64,000 nucleotides of DNA from Oscheius onirici (lineage: Eukaryota > Nematoda > Chromadorea > Rhabditida > Rhabditidae), in NCBI GenBank assembly GCA_932521025.1, contig OW051471.1, positions 7,440,001 to 7,504,000 of the forward strand, in the 5' to 3' direction. Each line of letters opens with the position of its first letter. The stretch's first letter is position 1. The translations under genes and the position numbers were made by a program. Under the pieces are notes generated by a model that worked only from the letters and a program-made list of their open reading frames with translations, did no database searches and was not told where the DNA came from. Below are positions 23,899-36,329 of this stretch, in pieces.

Positions 23899-25009
23899 TC
23901 AAGGGACTGGAAACATTTCGTCATTAACTGTATTGTTGCATACTGATATTCCGAGAAATCGGAAGACTCCTTGACGATACTCTCCAATAAACGTGAAAAC
24001 GAGAATTGCATCCAAGACCTATGCTATGGACATCAGGGCTCCAAATATTTGGGGTATGCAGCCAGGAGAGATACGAAAATATGTGCATGTGTAGACAAAA
24101 ATTATCGGAGTTCCATTGAAAACAAACGGAAACACGGCCTGTAAATCTAATTGGTCTAGAGTGAAGGGAAACTACCTGGAGTATTAGAAGAATGAACAAC
24201 TTCTTCTGAATTCGTATGCTTGAGCATGACGCGACGGCTCGGAACATTCTGATCATTCGAGTAATACAAACAAATTCAATTGAGGATGTGATAATTGTGA
24301 GCCCAGTGTAACTCAACACGACAAAAATACCGTACCAGTAAGGAACACCATTCTCAAGCTAAAACTCTCTTTCCAACCAAACTCTTGTACTTACAAACAA
24401 TGGTCCACCAATATAGGCGTAATCTCTCGGATCCTTGCCTAATTTCTCCAGGGATTCCTCTCGAAAATACGAGTTCATGAAATCATTCGAGGTGATGCCA
24501 ATGTAAAGTGACGGGATGAATGAAATTATAATAGCAATCGAAAATGTCACCGGAACTAATCGACCTTTTTTGAAATAATCGAGGATGCTTTTACTGAAAT
24601 GGACTGTAGTTTTTAAACACAAGACACCCACTTGCGTAAGACGCCATATCTGTAAACGAACGAAAGACAGACGACCACTTTGAGAGTGGCGAACATCGAC
24701 GGAAAAACGACTACAGCTGCATCACTGACAATTCGAGGAGTATACGAGACTGTTCCGTAGAAGATATACCCATTCGTGAAGACGTAAAATGTCTGAAAAG
24801 TGAGTCTTTGTTAAATGCAAAGACAACTTACAGGAAGAAGCACAACTTGTGATCCCGTATAGAGAACTGCTGTCAAAATGTAAAGAAGAAGCAGATAGTT
24901 GTACTTTCCTATGTTCTTCGAGGTAAACTTGATAATTATAGGGATGAGAAGACTTCAAGATGAAGGCTGTGACTCCAGAAACCAGACTGATCCAGCTGTA
25001 GATGTCCAT
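23899..25009 (-). pseudogene. str/srj chemoreceptor pseudogene, copy 3
   Basis: Third tandem copy, starting MDIYSWISLVSG. Two separate lesions are seen. In TM1 the frame shifts by one base right after GVTAFIL: the continuation SLLIPIIIKFTSKNIG lies one frame away (near 24950-24960). In TM7 the conserved SVAQVLDPIL reads SIA-stop-VLDAIL, a CAG-to-TAG change near 24020. All other blocks survive, including GKYNYLLLLYILT, VVCLSFVYRYGVL, ITSNDFMNSYFREESL, YAYIGGPLF and a tail GEYRQGVFRFLG, and the splice ends look normal. Decay therefore looks recent. An assembly error at one site would not explain both. Confidence 0.75.
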
Positions 25010-25230
25010 TGGGAACAAGAAGAGGAACACGTTGTTACGCACACGGCACTTTTCACCTGTCAAACTCTTTTATAATTGCTAGGTGAATCACGTGATCCAA
25101 TCTAGACTTAGAAGAAGGGAGAGTTCCGTATTGACGTGTTCAAACAGTCTCCGTCCACTTTATTGTGCCCGTTCTACAATATGTTGTGATCTATTTTCAT
25201 CAGTTGTATTTGTTGTTTTTTGAAGGTAGT

Positions 25231-25490
25231 TCATTCGTAGCGGTCTTCTTCTGGTTGTTGGGCTGGTTGTAACAGTCTTCTGACTCGATTGTAGTTGCGT
25301 GGAAGGAAGACACATCCCATCGGACTGAAGAAGCAATTGCTCTCCATACGACCCTCCAGCATACGATCGATTCTACTGAAAACATTACGTGAATATCAAT
25401 GAGTATTGCTGACCTCGGTGCTGCGTTGACTTGTCCAAGACAGAGAACAGAGATGAGGAAAACGAGAAGTGTGCCCAAATTCAGTTTCAT
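25231..25490 (-). CDS. Candidate neuropeptide precursor, allatostatin-C-like loop
   Basis: Small secreted prepropeptide of about 73 residues in two exons, with a 37-bp intron after APS. ATG follows a CATTTCAG|CAGTC acceptor. The signal peptide is strong (MKLNLGTLLVFLISVLCLG, cleavage near VNA|AP). The rest holds exactly two cysteines, in the segment ESNCFFSPMGCVFLPRN, flanked upstream by single Arg sites (EGR) and downstream by dibasic RR in NRVRR; a short acidic C-terminal spacer ends DRYE. The CFFSPMGC loop has six residues between cysteines and shares the C-x-F-x-P-x-x-C pattern of insect allatostatin C (somatostatin-type). The C-terminal extension after the second Cys is unlike classical AstC. 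Prepropeptide character is seen; membership of the AstC family is inference. Confidence 0.55.
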
Positions 25491-28400
25491 GACTGCTGAA
25501 ATGAAGAATAATCAGTTTTTGGAGGAGGGACTATGGAAAAGAAAAAGTATGATTCAAATCTGGCCGAGATTGTCGTTAATTGAACGAATTCGGAAACGGA
25601 CAAGTCCTAATTCTAATACGGAGTCGTAAAATAGAGTCATTGTCTGCATCCGGAGCAGAACTGTGGTTCCACTAGAGAGAGGCGTAGGCGCGTAAGGGAG
25701 CTTCGGTTACAATGTTCCCACAATGAGCTGTTCGCCTATTTTTCTTCGGGATGACTTGTCCTCTTGAATAGAGTCTGTTACGTGGCTATGATGGGGACAA
25801 AACAATGACAGGAACAAGGGGAGGAGATCAAAGACTTTGTCACACTGTTTGTCTCTTTGATGAAGAACTAAATTTGACTCCGTAACAAATGGCAGTCATG
25901 AGGATGCACAATATTCCGAAACTACAATAACAGAGACAGACAATGGTTTTGTGAACATTTGAAAACTTGAAAACGTGATGTCATTGATAGTCGTTGCGCA
26001 GATTTAAGATCGGTTGCAACGAAACTCACAACGTCATCGGGTTCAAAGCCTGAAACCTTTCCGAGAGAATGTTTGGGAGAGGCGTTCTTATATATTAAAG
26101 TTACCAGGTTCCGTGCTGCACCGTCTAATTCAATTTGCCTCTTTATCAGAATTGAAACAAGACGCCAGCATCAAATTGAGTAAGCTCTTTTTGGCGTGAA
26201 AGGTCACAAAGTTTTTCTAATGAAATTTGCGGAAAATGCGAAAATAGAACTGTTAAGAATTGGCTGATCGGTCGCGGTTTTCGTCTTTTCTAGCCATTTT
26301 CCGAGTCTGTGCAAACAAGTCATAAAATAGATCTCTTCACGTGATTCTGGGTGCGGTGCCGACAGCTACAAATACCGCTTTGCTGTTCTCTCAAGATGCG
26401 TCAACATCCAAACTGATTCAGCTCATTAGTACGCCTTCAAATCTGTTTTGTACCTATTAGTTGGTCTACGAAGGTCGACTTCCGCTTTGTGAGGTAGAAG
26501 AAAAGAGATCAAGCTATGTGTAATCTGCTCGATAGTTACGGGACCGATAATTGAATCTAGATTTCTCTCAGAAAGAGTTCGAACTCAACATGTTTTGAAT
26601 AACTAAATCTAAAGACTGTTTGTATGTGTTTGACAAAAATAGTGTAAGACAATGTTTAAAGACCAAAGTAATGCGGACAGAAACATCTAGACGGAAGACT
26701 GCACGACTAGCCTAACTCGAGAGCAAGAGACCAGAAGTGAGTATAATAATCTAATTATTCGTAAGTTCCTTTTAAGCTCAACTCATAGCTGCTCATAATA
26801 GGCGTAATTGAATATGGTCCACAGGTTTTAATTACATCGTAGGCGCTAACAAGTCGAGTGTTTGTTCACAGAAGTGACTAAGAGAGATGAGATCAAAAGA
26901 GAGACCTTTCGACCCTTTCGTGAAAGCAGGAGTGGCTCTTATCGTTTTAAAGGTAGTCATTCTATAATCCCAACGGTGATAGTAGAGCCTAACGCCCACG
27001 AGAACGTATTCTGCAACGTCACTATCGTTTTGCAAGATCTCTGTTTCTGAGGAGGAATAGTTTCTTTTCCTGATTCGTTTAGTTAACTCGAATGTATTCG
27101 AAAGCCGGAAATATCCTGTTTTTATGTTTGGAATGAAGCGAAGGAATTATGTTTCAACCTGGCTGAAAGGACGAGTGACTACAACTGGACAAGCAGTCAG
27201 ATAAACAGACTTGTTTTGGAATGCTTTGGTCTTTCTTCAGTAGAAGCAAGTGGAGGTTAATAAACTGGTAAAAGTTGATAATCGTTAGCTGAGAATGACA
27301 AAAGGAAGTTGAATTCGGAACTGTCTCCCAACCCACATCTTTTCTCTATTCTTGGGGACCAAACAAGATTCGACGAAAATCCCTTTTACGGTGAACACGA
27401 AGCGACCCTTTTTACTCAAAGCTGAATGACATAGTCTGCCCTGAAAGAAATATTATGAGGTGGACTCCAGAGAGGTCGTATTATGAGACACACTATGGGG
27501 GAGCAGAACACCGTTGCAGAAGGCCACCCACGATTATATTAGCAGGTGCGGAAATTAGAAAAAAAAGAGTTAGACAGATGTTGTCTCACCTGTTAGATGA
27601 TGACTAAGGAGGTACACCAAAGTTCCACTGACGTATGAACAAGTAAGAAGAATTGGAGCAGAAACGACAGTCAACAAAGTCTTGATAGCTTGGTTCCTTC
27701 CAAACAAGAGGATTAGTGAGAAAGTGGCTCCATCGAACAGTTCCGATAACCGACTTAAGACGTGGCGTGTAACCCGCATAGAAAAAACCGAGGAGAGTCA
27801 AATGAGATCTCAGAAAGGCAGTAGACAGAAGCAATATTTACTCATTTTGACTCGGTGATCTGCTCGAAGGGGCGGACTGACGAGGAACACGAGCTACACT
27901 ACGATTTTGTCAATTCCTGGAAGAGAGTGATGCGAAACTCGCGGAAGAACACTTGCACACGTACTCAGGTTTTTCTGTGTTTTTTTTTTGCGAGGAAAAT
28001 ATGAGGAACATGAGAAATGTGGTCAGTATCAGTCACCACACATATTTATGTCAACGAAACTGATGAGACAGACCTAATTTGAACTGATAAAAACGGGTCT
28101 CGATGAGAAATGTTCGAGTTGGAAAATGAGAAACAGTCGCTGATAACATTGCGCTGAAAGCTGTTCAACTGAATACAACTGAGGTTTTCAAACAGTCCGA
28201 GAGGCGTGAAATATGTTGTACAATAAAAGTAGGCGGAATGGAACGGCTTTTCCCATTATATGAGTAAAATTCTTTTGAAAATCACTCGACTGTGATCAGA
28301 CGACAGAGCTACGCAATCTGTATCAGTGGATCATAACAATGTAGTAAGAGTCACTCCAGATGGAGCTCATAGGAACGGAAACACGTGTACTTTTTGTTAA

Positions 28401-30698
28401 ACAGTAAATCTTTAGATAGATTCAAAGTATTTTCATTGTTTGTTCATTGTTCCAAAAGATACAGATTTGACAACAGGGGAGAAAAAATGAGTGGAAAGAG
28501 TGGACTGACTGGAAAGCTATAAGTCAATTTGTTTCTTTGAATTTACAAGAGCAAGAAAACACATGCTGTCTAAGAGAGTAATTTGTTTGTTTCACGAAAA
28601 CATAGCCATAAGTTATGTTTTCACCAGAATATCTTTGTAGCTCTGTTGAGTCGTGAAAACAAAACCGCCGTTCATATAGTGCGTCACTTTTCCAAGAGAG
28701 TATGTCATGGATACAGAATCTGGCATTCTTTAATATCAGACAATACAACTCTCCGAAGATTTGACATTCTCCTCCGATTTCAAGCCAATAAGTTATGTGT
28801 CCTCTCGTGCCAAACCTGATCCTTCCGAACAAATCCCATAATTTTTCATCGTCAGCTGAGTGGCCTCTCTCTCGCGGTGCATCATGAGCACGATGGCATT
28901 ACTCACGGCTCATTTCACGACTTGATTCCCGGGTGTGTCAGTCCTATCCACAGACTATCCTCGTCATAAAAACCTAATTGTGTTTGTTTCTCTCCCAGAT
29001 TGTCTCGCAAAAAAGTGGCGGAAAGATTGATCACCGCTTTTACACATCGGACAAGATTAATTGACTTCACACCTCGGTTCGAGAGGATTCCTCTTTTTCA
29101 AGTGTTCGGTCTTTTCATGAATCGGGTTGTTTTTCTAGTCGGCCTCCCACATGTCCATTCATAGAATCCTCCTGAAGACGAAAAAATGTATCGCGGAAAC
29201 GTCTTTCCATTCAGGAGGACTTCGGATCGATCCCAGCCTCGAGGATCCTATTGTCTCATTTTTACTCTCTCTATTCTTTCGTGACCCGTTTCCAAAGAGC
29301 TGCCGAAAATCAGATTTGCAGCTGCCCCCGGGACTCGAGACTCTTTAGCGAATTATCGCCTTCCACCTCCTCAGAGTGACTCTTCGAACTTGAAGTGAAT
29401 GTTTATCTCCGATAAATCTTCTTTTTTTATCCAATTATGTGTTCTTCCTAATTGGCCCGACAGAATGCTTTCAATTATATAATCAGTTCGATTCTTTTCA
29501 ACTAAAAGCTTTTATTCAAAAGTCATTATTATCTCTTTTTAGAAAAAGCTCTCTTGTCCCCTTTTACGGTCTGAAACAGGTGTTTTCTGGTTTATCTTTT
29601 CCAACGAAAGCAACTGTCGGGAATCTGGCAACATTCTGAAGACGGGCAGCTCATCATTGTTGCACCCGGGCCCAAATCCCCAGATGGCAATGATTTATGC
29701 GATAAAAAAGAGCCCGCGACAAACATTCCTCCGCGCATTCTGTTTATTCTAATGCTTCTTCCTCAGCCAACCTGAAGTTTCTCCCCAGAGACCTCCCTGA
29801 CAGTGATTGTTCTCTTGTCCATCTGTCTGTTGCAACAGATAATCGCAGTGACATGCCGGCATACGATTAGGCGATCATTCGACACCCGTCGGGAATATCT
29901 GCTGCCAATCTGAGCCAGAAGGCATAAATCGCCGTAAACACAGGCTTGGAGATTGAATTCTTTTTCTGAATATTTTTCAATCCCAAGTATGGACGCCAGA
30001 TGCTGCCAGATACACTTTTCGGAGGTCATTCATCTCACGCCTCTCGCTCTGGCATATTCTCATACGATTCGTCAAAAACGTCGTCGTCTCGATTTTCGAT
30101 TCTAAAGTTACTTCTGGTTTATTGTTCATTTTTGGACCTACACTCCATTCTGATATCACCTTTCTCAGTTTTCAACAAGTTTTGAGTTCCTGCGTTATTC
30201 ATAGTTTTTCGAAGCCGGAGTAAGAGCAGCAAATTTGATGGTTCCGCTGACAAATGTCAGACGTGTGTTCGAGTAAACACCCATAAAAGTCACCTACTCT
30301 GTTCCCTTCACCAGTTTTTTTCCTGCGTATTAAATGAAGGCATTCAGCTGTCAATTGGCCCTTTGAGCCATTTTCGCTTGACCCATTGTTGTCTTGTTAA
30401 TCATTTAACCGCCCAAACCCTTCCTGGTCTCGATTTAGGTTTTCAATATACTTTTTGAATATCTGCTTGATATATGACAATTTGTTGTGGAGCTCCGCAA
30501 GCGCCAAATTGCCCTTTTCCGACAAAACGGCAGCCCCGGAACCTGTCAAAATATTCTGGATGGGCCCGTAGTATTCTCGGGGCAATCTTTTTGCTCTCTT
30601 TTCGAGGAAAATGACTCCAAAATGACGAAGTGGCTGGATTAAAATGAGAGCGAGCGTTCCTTTTTCAGAAGAATGTCGTCCCAGCTCCGACACTTCAG
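25491..30698. other. Gene-poor 5.2-kb region
   Basis: I find no gene I can support. It contains the upstream region of the peptide gene and, at its right end, that of the next plus-strand gene. Weak hints only: a hydrophobic minus-strand fragment near 25845-25925 after a TTATTGTAG acceptor (FGILCILMTAICYGVKF, then stop), and a hydrophobic minus frame at 27570-27834 (SLILLFGRNQ...VSGTLVYLLSHH). Neither could be linked to further exons. A 111-codon minus frame at 30397-30732 overlaps the next gene's start and is not recognisable. Confidence 0.4.
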
Positions 30699-32392
30699 AT
30701 GAGCTGGCTTCTCGGCGCCCTCTTACTGGCACCAGTCCTCGCCGACGTCTGCCACTCGAGACATTTCAGGGAGCTTCGCGGGAATGAAGACGATGATTAT
30801 GTTCTTTACGGACTGACACAGGTACAGTTTTGTCCAGAACTGTCGTGTTCAAAAAGACTTTAGGACTGTCAAATATTCTTCATCCGACCACCACAACTAA
30901 CCTTACTGTCAACACTCAGCGTGAACATTCACAGTTCTTACTGTAGTCCGAATCTAGTTCAGTTACTAGTCAAGGTTCGTTTCTAGCAGATTTTTCTAAA
31001 AAGTGAGTTCAGTCTGATGATATCCTTTTGATTTTGATCAAACAAGCCGGCAATAGGATATGTACATTAGAAATCCAAATACCTCCGGCGGAAATGCTAT
31101 TCGGCGATCATCTTTTCAGGTAGTTCAGGTTCCTTCAAAAATATGATCTTTCCAGCTATTCTATCCTCGCATCACTGTCATACGCCTCATGCTCTCATTC
31201 GCCCAACAATGAGTTTTCTCTCGACCCAGATCTTTCGTTTCTTGACTCCATTTATCGGAATATTATCTACTTCGCTGATGGGAATTCGGTTGGAGAAGTT
31301 TGGGATGTTCTACAATTTCTACTGACTGACGAAGGTCATCTCCAATTATTGGACAAGATTCCAATTAACAACTATGCTAAGAGTATTTTGAGCATACTTA
31401 AAAATCAACTTCTGTTCAGATAATTGGAATGGACCAGATCTAGCGAATGAATATGTTCTGGGATTGGACGCCCAGAGGAACTATTTATTCCAGAGAAATC
31501 GATTCGAGCAGTCGTACGTCTATGCTTGCGCCTTCGACAGCATGTTCAGGTAAAACTTTATGTTTATGCTCGGCATATTTTAACCTTTTCAGATCGAGCA
31601 AAGTGGTGATTCATTATGCCAACTCCACATCTCGAACATATCGAACTTGGCTAAACTCCATGTCAGCTGACGGTGCTTTTCTCGTTTTCACAGAAACTGA
31701 TCAAACAGTTCGTCTTTTTCATTTTTTTTTTAGAAAAACAACCATTCTCAGATTCAACCAGCTGTGACGAGAATCTTTGGACAGAACATTTCGACGGCTA
31801 GAAGAGATCACTTCTGTTTGGGAATCACCAACTATGCAATGGATCTCGGGATCATCCGAACATCGACTCTGAAAAAAATGAAAGTGAATCCATTGCCGCC
31901 ACTTGGTGAGATAGATCTGTACAGAAATATAAAAATAGTTTAGGTGAAACGACGACTCAAAGAACGACGCCAGTCAGAAAATATGGCAGAATGGAGACCA
32001 CAACAATGTCGAATGCTCTTTGGGAAAGAGGAACTACCAGAAAAATAGTCAAGGTGCCGAAGACTACATTGAAGTACACTTCTGTAGTATACAACACGAC
32101 TGAAAGGATGGTCACTTCGACCAGATTCGAGGCGACAACAGACAGTGAGTCTTGCCTGATTAGCAGAGATAATTCGAAAGATTCAGGTTCTGAGGAAGAA
32201 AATCTCTACGTGACTACTCCCGATGCGACTCCGGTATCCCTCTCGACTGATTCCAATGACATTGGAATGATGACTTCTGGCGAACGTCTTCTCAACAATG
32301 CCACTTTGGACGCGCTGAATCAGAATCGAACTTCTTCGACCAATCTCTTCTCACATACGGTTTCTGTACTTGTACTGTATAGTTTTATCTAG
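30699..32392 (+). CDS. Unrecognised secreted protein, probably GPI-anchored
   Basis: ATG at 30699 follows directly on a CACTTCAG acceptor. Signal peptide MSWLLGALLLAPVLADVC. The ectodomain of roughly 280 residues has blocks such as DCQIFFIRPPQLTLLS, FLDSIYRNIIYFADGNSVGE, NEYVLGLDAQRNYLFQRNRF and RRDHFCLGITNYAMDLGI, with a handful of cysteines. A Thr-rich stalk follows (TTTQRTTPVRK, TERMVTSTRFEATTD, YVTTPDATPVSL), and the end is hydrophobic (HTVSVLVLYSFI), which suits a GPI attachment signal. About nine exons, introns 36-45 bp; one of 42 bp near 32143 is in frame and only likely. I do not recognise the family, and no function is assigned. Confidence 0.6.
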
Positions 32393-35300
32393 AGCAATGA
32401 ACCATAACAGTTTTTGGCTAAATAGGAAACCTAAAATAAGGCTACAGAAGTCAATCACTAGAAGCAGTTGAGATTAAATCGTCTCCAGATAATTATGCTC
32501 ACCGAATTAGCCATCCATTTCCTCCTATTGCTAGACGAAGAAAACGACGCGATCTGTCAGATTCAGCTCCCGTTTTCTAAAATATCTTCCAGTTCCCTCT
32601 TTTTTCGACAAGACGGACCTAAGTTTGACGGGTCTGCCGTAATCTCGTCCATGCAAATTTTCTTCCTCCGTCGGCACCTCGGCCCAAAAGGTGAATTATT
32701 CCGTGGAAAAAGTCTCTTATCGTCGGTTGGCATAAATCGTCTTCCAGAGACCCTAATTTGCACATTCGGTCTCCTTTTTGTCTAAAACTCGCGCCCTCGA
32801 GACGCTCGTCACGTTTTTCGAACTCTTCAAATCTTCTCCCGTCATTCTTAACCCTCCCTCGCTACTTATTCCAAACGACTACTATTGTTTTCCTTCCTAC
32901 GAGAAAACAACTTAGGGCCTAATAATCAGGGACCTCTGTTTGAATAATTCTTTCGGGACGAGATTAGACTGCGTCCTCTGCCGTCGTTTTTATCTGTCCA
33001 ATTCATTAGTTTGGGACTAATTTCTGACCGATCCGTGGTACTTTTAAGGCAATTGCCATCCGGGAAATCTTGCAAATGGCACGGATGGGTTGTGTCTCCG
33101 AGCACTTCCTCCTGCTCAAACTTCTTTTCTGATTTTTGTGTTTTCCATCGGGATATGATTGATACCAAAGTGGATCTCAATTTGAATAGTGGATTCTATC
33201 ATGTCACGAAGTCGACTATTCAGCCCCTCGTGAGAAGACAGGAAACGCATTTAGCGCGAAGAGAGACGAACAGGGAAGAAGTTTTCCCTTTGCAAATCCT
33301 CTGCGTTTCTACTCGAAGAGGCGTCCTGCCACATCTTAGAAAACTGAATTTTTCACCAGCTTTCTTCTCCTTATTCTGCGAATCTCTTTTTAACTCCAAG
33401 AAGTCTTGACAACCGAAAGTTCAAAAAATCACAACACACTTTCAGTCATTTTTCGTTAAACATTAGAGACGGGAAAATGAAGGATCACCCAGCCGGCCTT
33501 CGTTTAATTCGGTCTTTTTCTCCGGTGGAATCGAGCCTTTCCGCGCCATTAGCTCATTCTCCGGGATTCCTTGCTCTTCTCTCAAAATAAGTCTCTTGTA
33601 CCTTGGCAGAAAATCCACTTTCCTTTTTGTCTCACAGATAAACAACAAGAGATTATTGGATAAGTTGACTAGGGAACAACTCATAAATCGTGTCTTCATA
33701 CTCGAACTTTTGTTTTTCGCCCTCTTCCTCGCTGACTCTTTGGGGTTTTAGACCTCCTTCTTTTCCTCGTACTCATCCTTCGGACAAAAGTAAGTAGAAT
33801 CAGAGAGCGCTGTCGTATTTTCAAGCGTGTAATTTCATCAGGTCTTGGTTTCTCCCTTTCCTTCGTTGCAGAGCCGTTGATTCTATTCCAGCTCTTTTTT
33901 GTCAGTATTTTACTAGGGAGCAATCTGCTGCTAATGGTAAGGTTTTTAAACATACAAGAATGAGAAATAAATGGAGTTTTGAGAGGAAGTTCGAAAAACA
34001 GAATCTACTCAAAGAGGTCGAAAACTCTATTCACGGTTCACTAGCAATTTTCGCGCCGTTTCGAACCTCAGCAATCTTCAAAAACGGCTCTTTGTTGCGT
34101 TTTTTTATTTCACACTACAAACTCAAAAAAAATGACAAGGGTTCAGTTGTACCCAGACGATCTCTTGGATCTTGGTCAACTAGAATTACACGACGAAATC
34201 ACCCTCATCTTGTAACACATACCCATTAGTCAGATGACACGTCCCTCTTCTTCTATTTTCAGAACAGTCCAATTTGTCTAGTGGCAGACCTTTCCCTCGA
34301 ATCGTAAATCCCTTCCCACCCCGAGGCGTCTCCTTTTAGCCTAAGTAATGTCCATTGTGCGATCCCTTTTTTCGTTCAATGGTCATCCGTAGCCCGAGGT
34401 GCAAATAATGCAAAGCCATGGCCAAACACTGCCAATTTTGTCTGGATCCAATCAGGCTTCTCGGACCACCCCCACAGTCTTCTTTCGCCTAAATATTAGG
34501 TAGACGGGGGGAAAATTGTGTCCCTTCATCGCCAGTTGGCGAGAAAGTCAATTAGTCCTCAGATATTTTCCACGGCGAACTTGAAGTAGCCAATATCACA
34601 GAGTAATTCTCACTTTCCACTATTTATTGGAGAAATTTACGTCGGAAAGTGGTCTCAAGTTGCACCAGGAACTATTTTTCTACCCATTTTTCAGTCAGTT
34701 ACTATCTTGTAGAGCCTAGGAATGCCCTTGATTTGGTAAAAACTTGGGAGAGTTCGATACTAACTATTACTCGCAACAAATATTACAAAAATAGATCAAT
34801 TTACACACGGAAAGACACTTTTTTGGCACCCTTTTTCTCAATCACGAGATACAGCAACAGGTTCAGAGTGGTCTCTACTTTTTGATTCCTTCGTCCAATT
34901 TCCCTATTTCATTGTAACTACATAATCTCAATAACGTTTCCTTAAGCAATTAGAGCAAAAAACGAATAGACCCCAGTTGTTCTCTACAGCGAACCATTAT
35001 CTTCCAAGGCTCCATTTTATCTCCTAGAAGGGGACATTTTTTGAAACCTCGTGCGTCTGTTTTCCTCGTACAAAGATTAATAGCGAAAATGGGAATCTTT
35101 GGGTCAACACTTCGTCTCTCAATCTCATAATTATTGCTTGTTTTTGTTTGATGACCCTGCAATCCATTTCGATCTTTGTCGACTCCAAGTGCTTCCGGTT
35201 CACACAACCGAAAAGCCTTTTGAACGGCTCTTGTGCATCCATTAAAATCTCAACTGAAATCCGAGAAGATGGCACTTGTCTAGTCTTTCGCCCATACCGA

Positions 35301-36329
35301 GTGCTTTTCCTCAATTCACAAAAAAAGGCGTGAGAAGGATCTTCGGAGCGGAGTGTCCCCTCACCGAACATCTGCTTGTCTTCCCATATGCCCTACACAC
35401 GTTTCGATGCTAATCTTATTGTTAGCAGCGTGGTTCTTGTGATTTTTCCAACAAAAGGGAAGATTATTTGTTGACTTGGGCCACCCAAACGACACAATCC
35501 TATTTGCATGGAATCAGCGTTTATCTCGATGACGAGTCTCCAGTCATTTTGTCGTCTAGACCGACCTCTTGTATCCAATCTAATGGTTATAGCAAATCTC
35601 ACATGGATACTCGTATAATTGCCTCGCAAGCTCGGTATAATTTTCTCGCACTACGTACACTTGGAAGTTCGAAAACAACTCTCAGTTTATTTTTTCTTGC
35701 TTTTGGGATCTAAATTTGGATCAGTTGAACTTCGAGACAATGTTTTGTTTTTGACAAGATCATGTTCACTGAGTCTCTCACTCCGCAAACTGACGTAAAA
35801 GTTTGTCGGCTTGAAATCTGATGCTTAAACAATAGCCCCACTTATTTCCTGTCAAATTGGAGCCAATCATCGAAAAAAATCTAAATCTCTGGTCTCGGAC
35901 CGATCTCCCACATTCTGTCCTGACATGTTTCTCCGTGAGCCCGTTAGAACAACTGTTTGTTTTTGCTCCGTGAGCATATGCATCGCGTCGACAACTTTTA
36001 CAACAAGGCGTCACTTTTCGCGGACGTCGTAAAATGCTTAACCTGTGGTCATTCATCAAAAGTCTCATCAACGCTCAGACGGCCATCTTTTTATGTATTG
36101 AGCAAGCTGACCGAACAACAACTGCTCTCAGGTGTGGCATCCTAACACGTTCTCTATTTGTCTGAAAGATGTCTTCCTGTTTAAAATCTTCCTCAAGCAC
36201 ACACCTGACTGTTTATGCGTTTATCGTCCAGCTGGCAGTCAGTTTATAGACAAAACCTTCTTCTTCTTCTTGGTGTTCAATCTCTGTCTTCCCGACATTC
36301 TCTTTACTCTAGTCTTGACAGATTTCAGA
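32393..36329. other. Gene-poor 3.9-kb region
   Basis: No gene recognised on either strand. Many short frames reach 60-130 codons (for example 32468-32785, 33011-33409, 35024-35371 minus) but overlap each other in several frames and show no family motif, signal peptide with continuation, or splice pattern. Probably regulatory sequence for the peptide GPCR downstream, or unannotated non-coding DNA. Confidence 0.4.

Noticed and set aside
30397-30732. 111-codon minus-strand frame upstream of the GPI-type gene
   Set aside because: It overlaps the start of the better supported plus gene, has no motif or splice context, and is low in recognisable structure.
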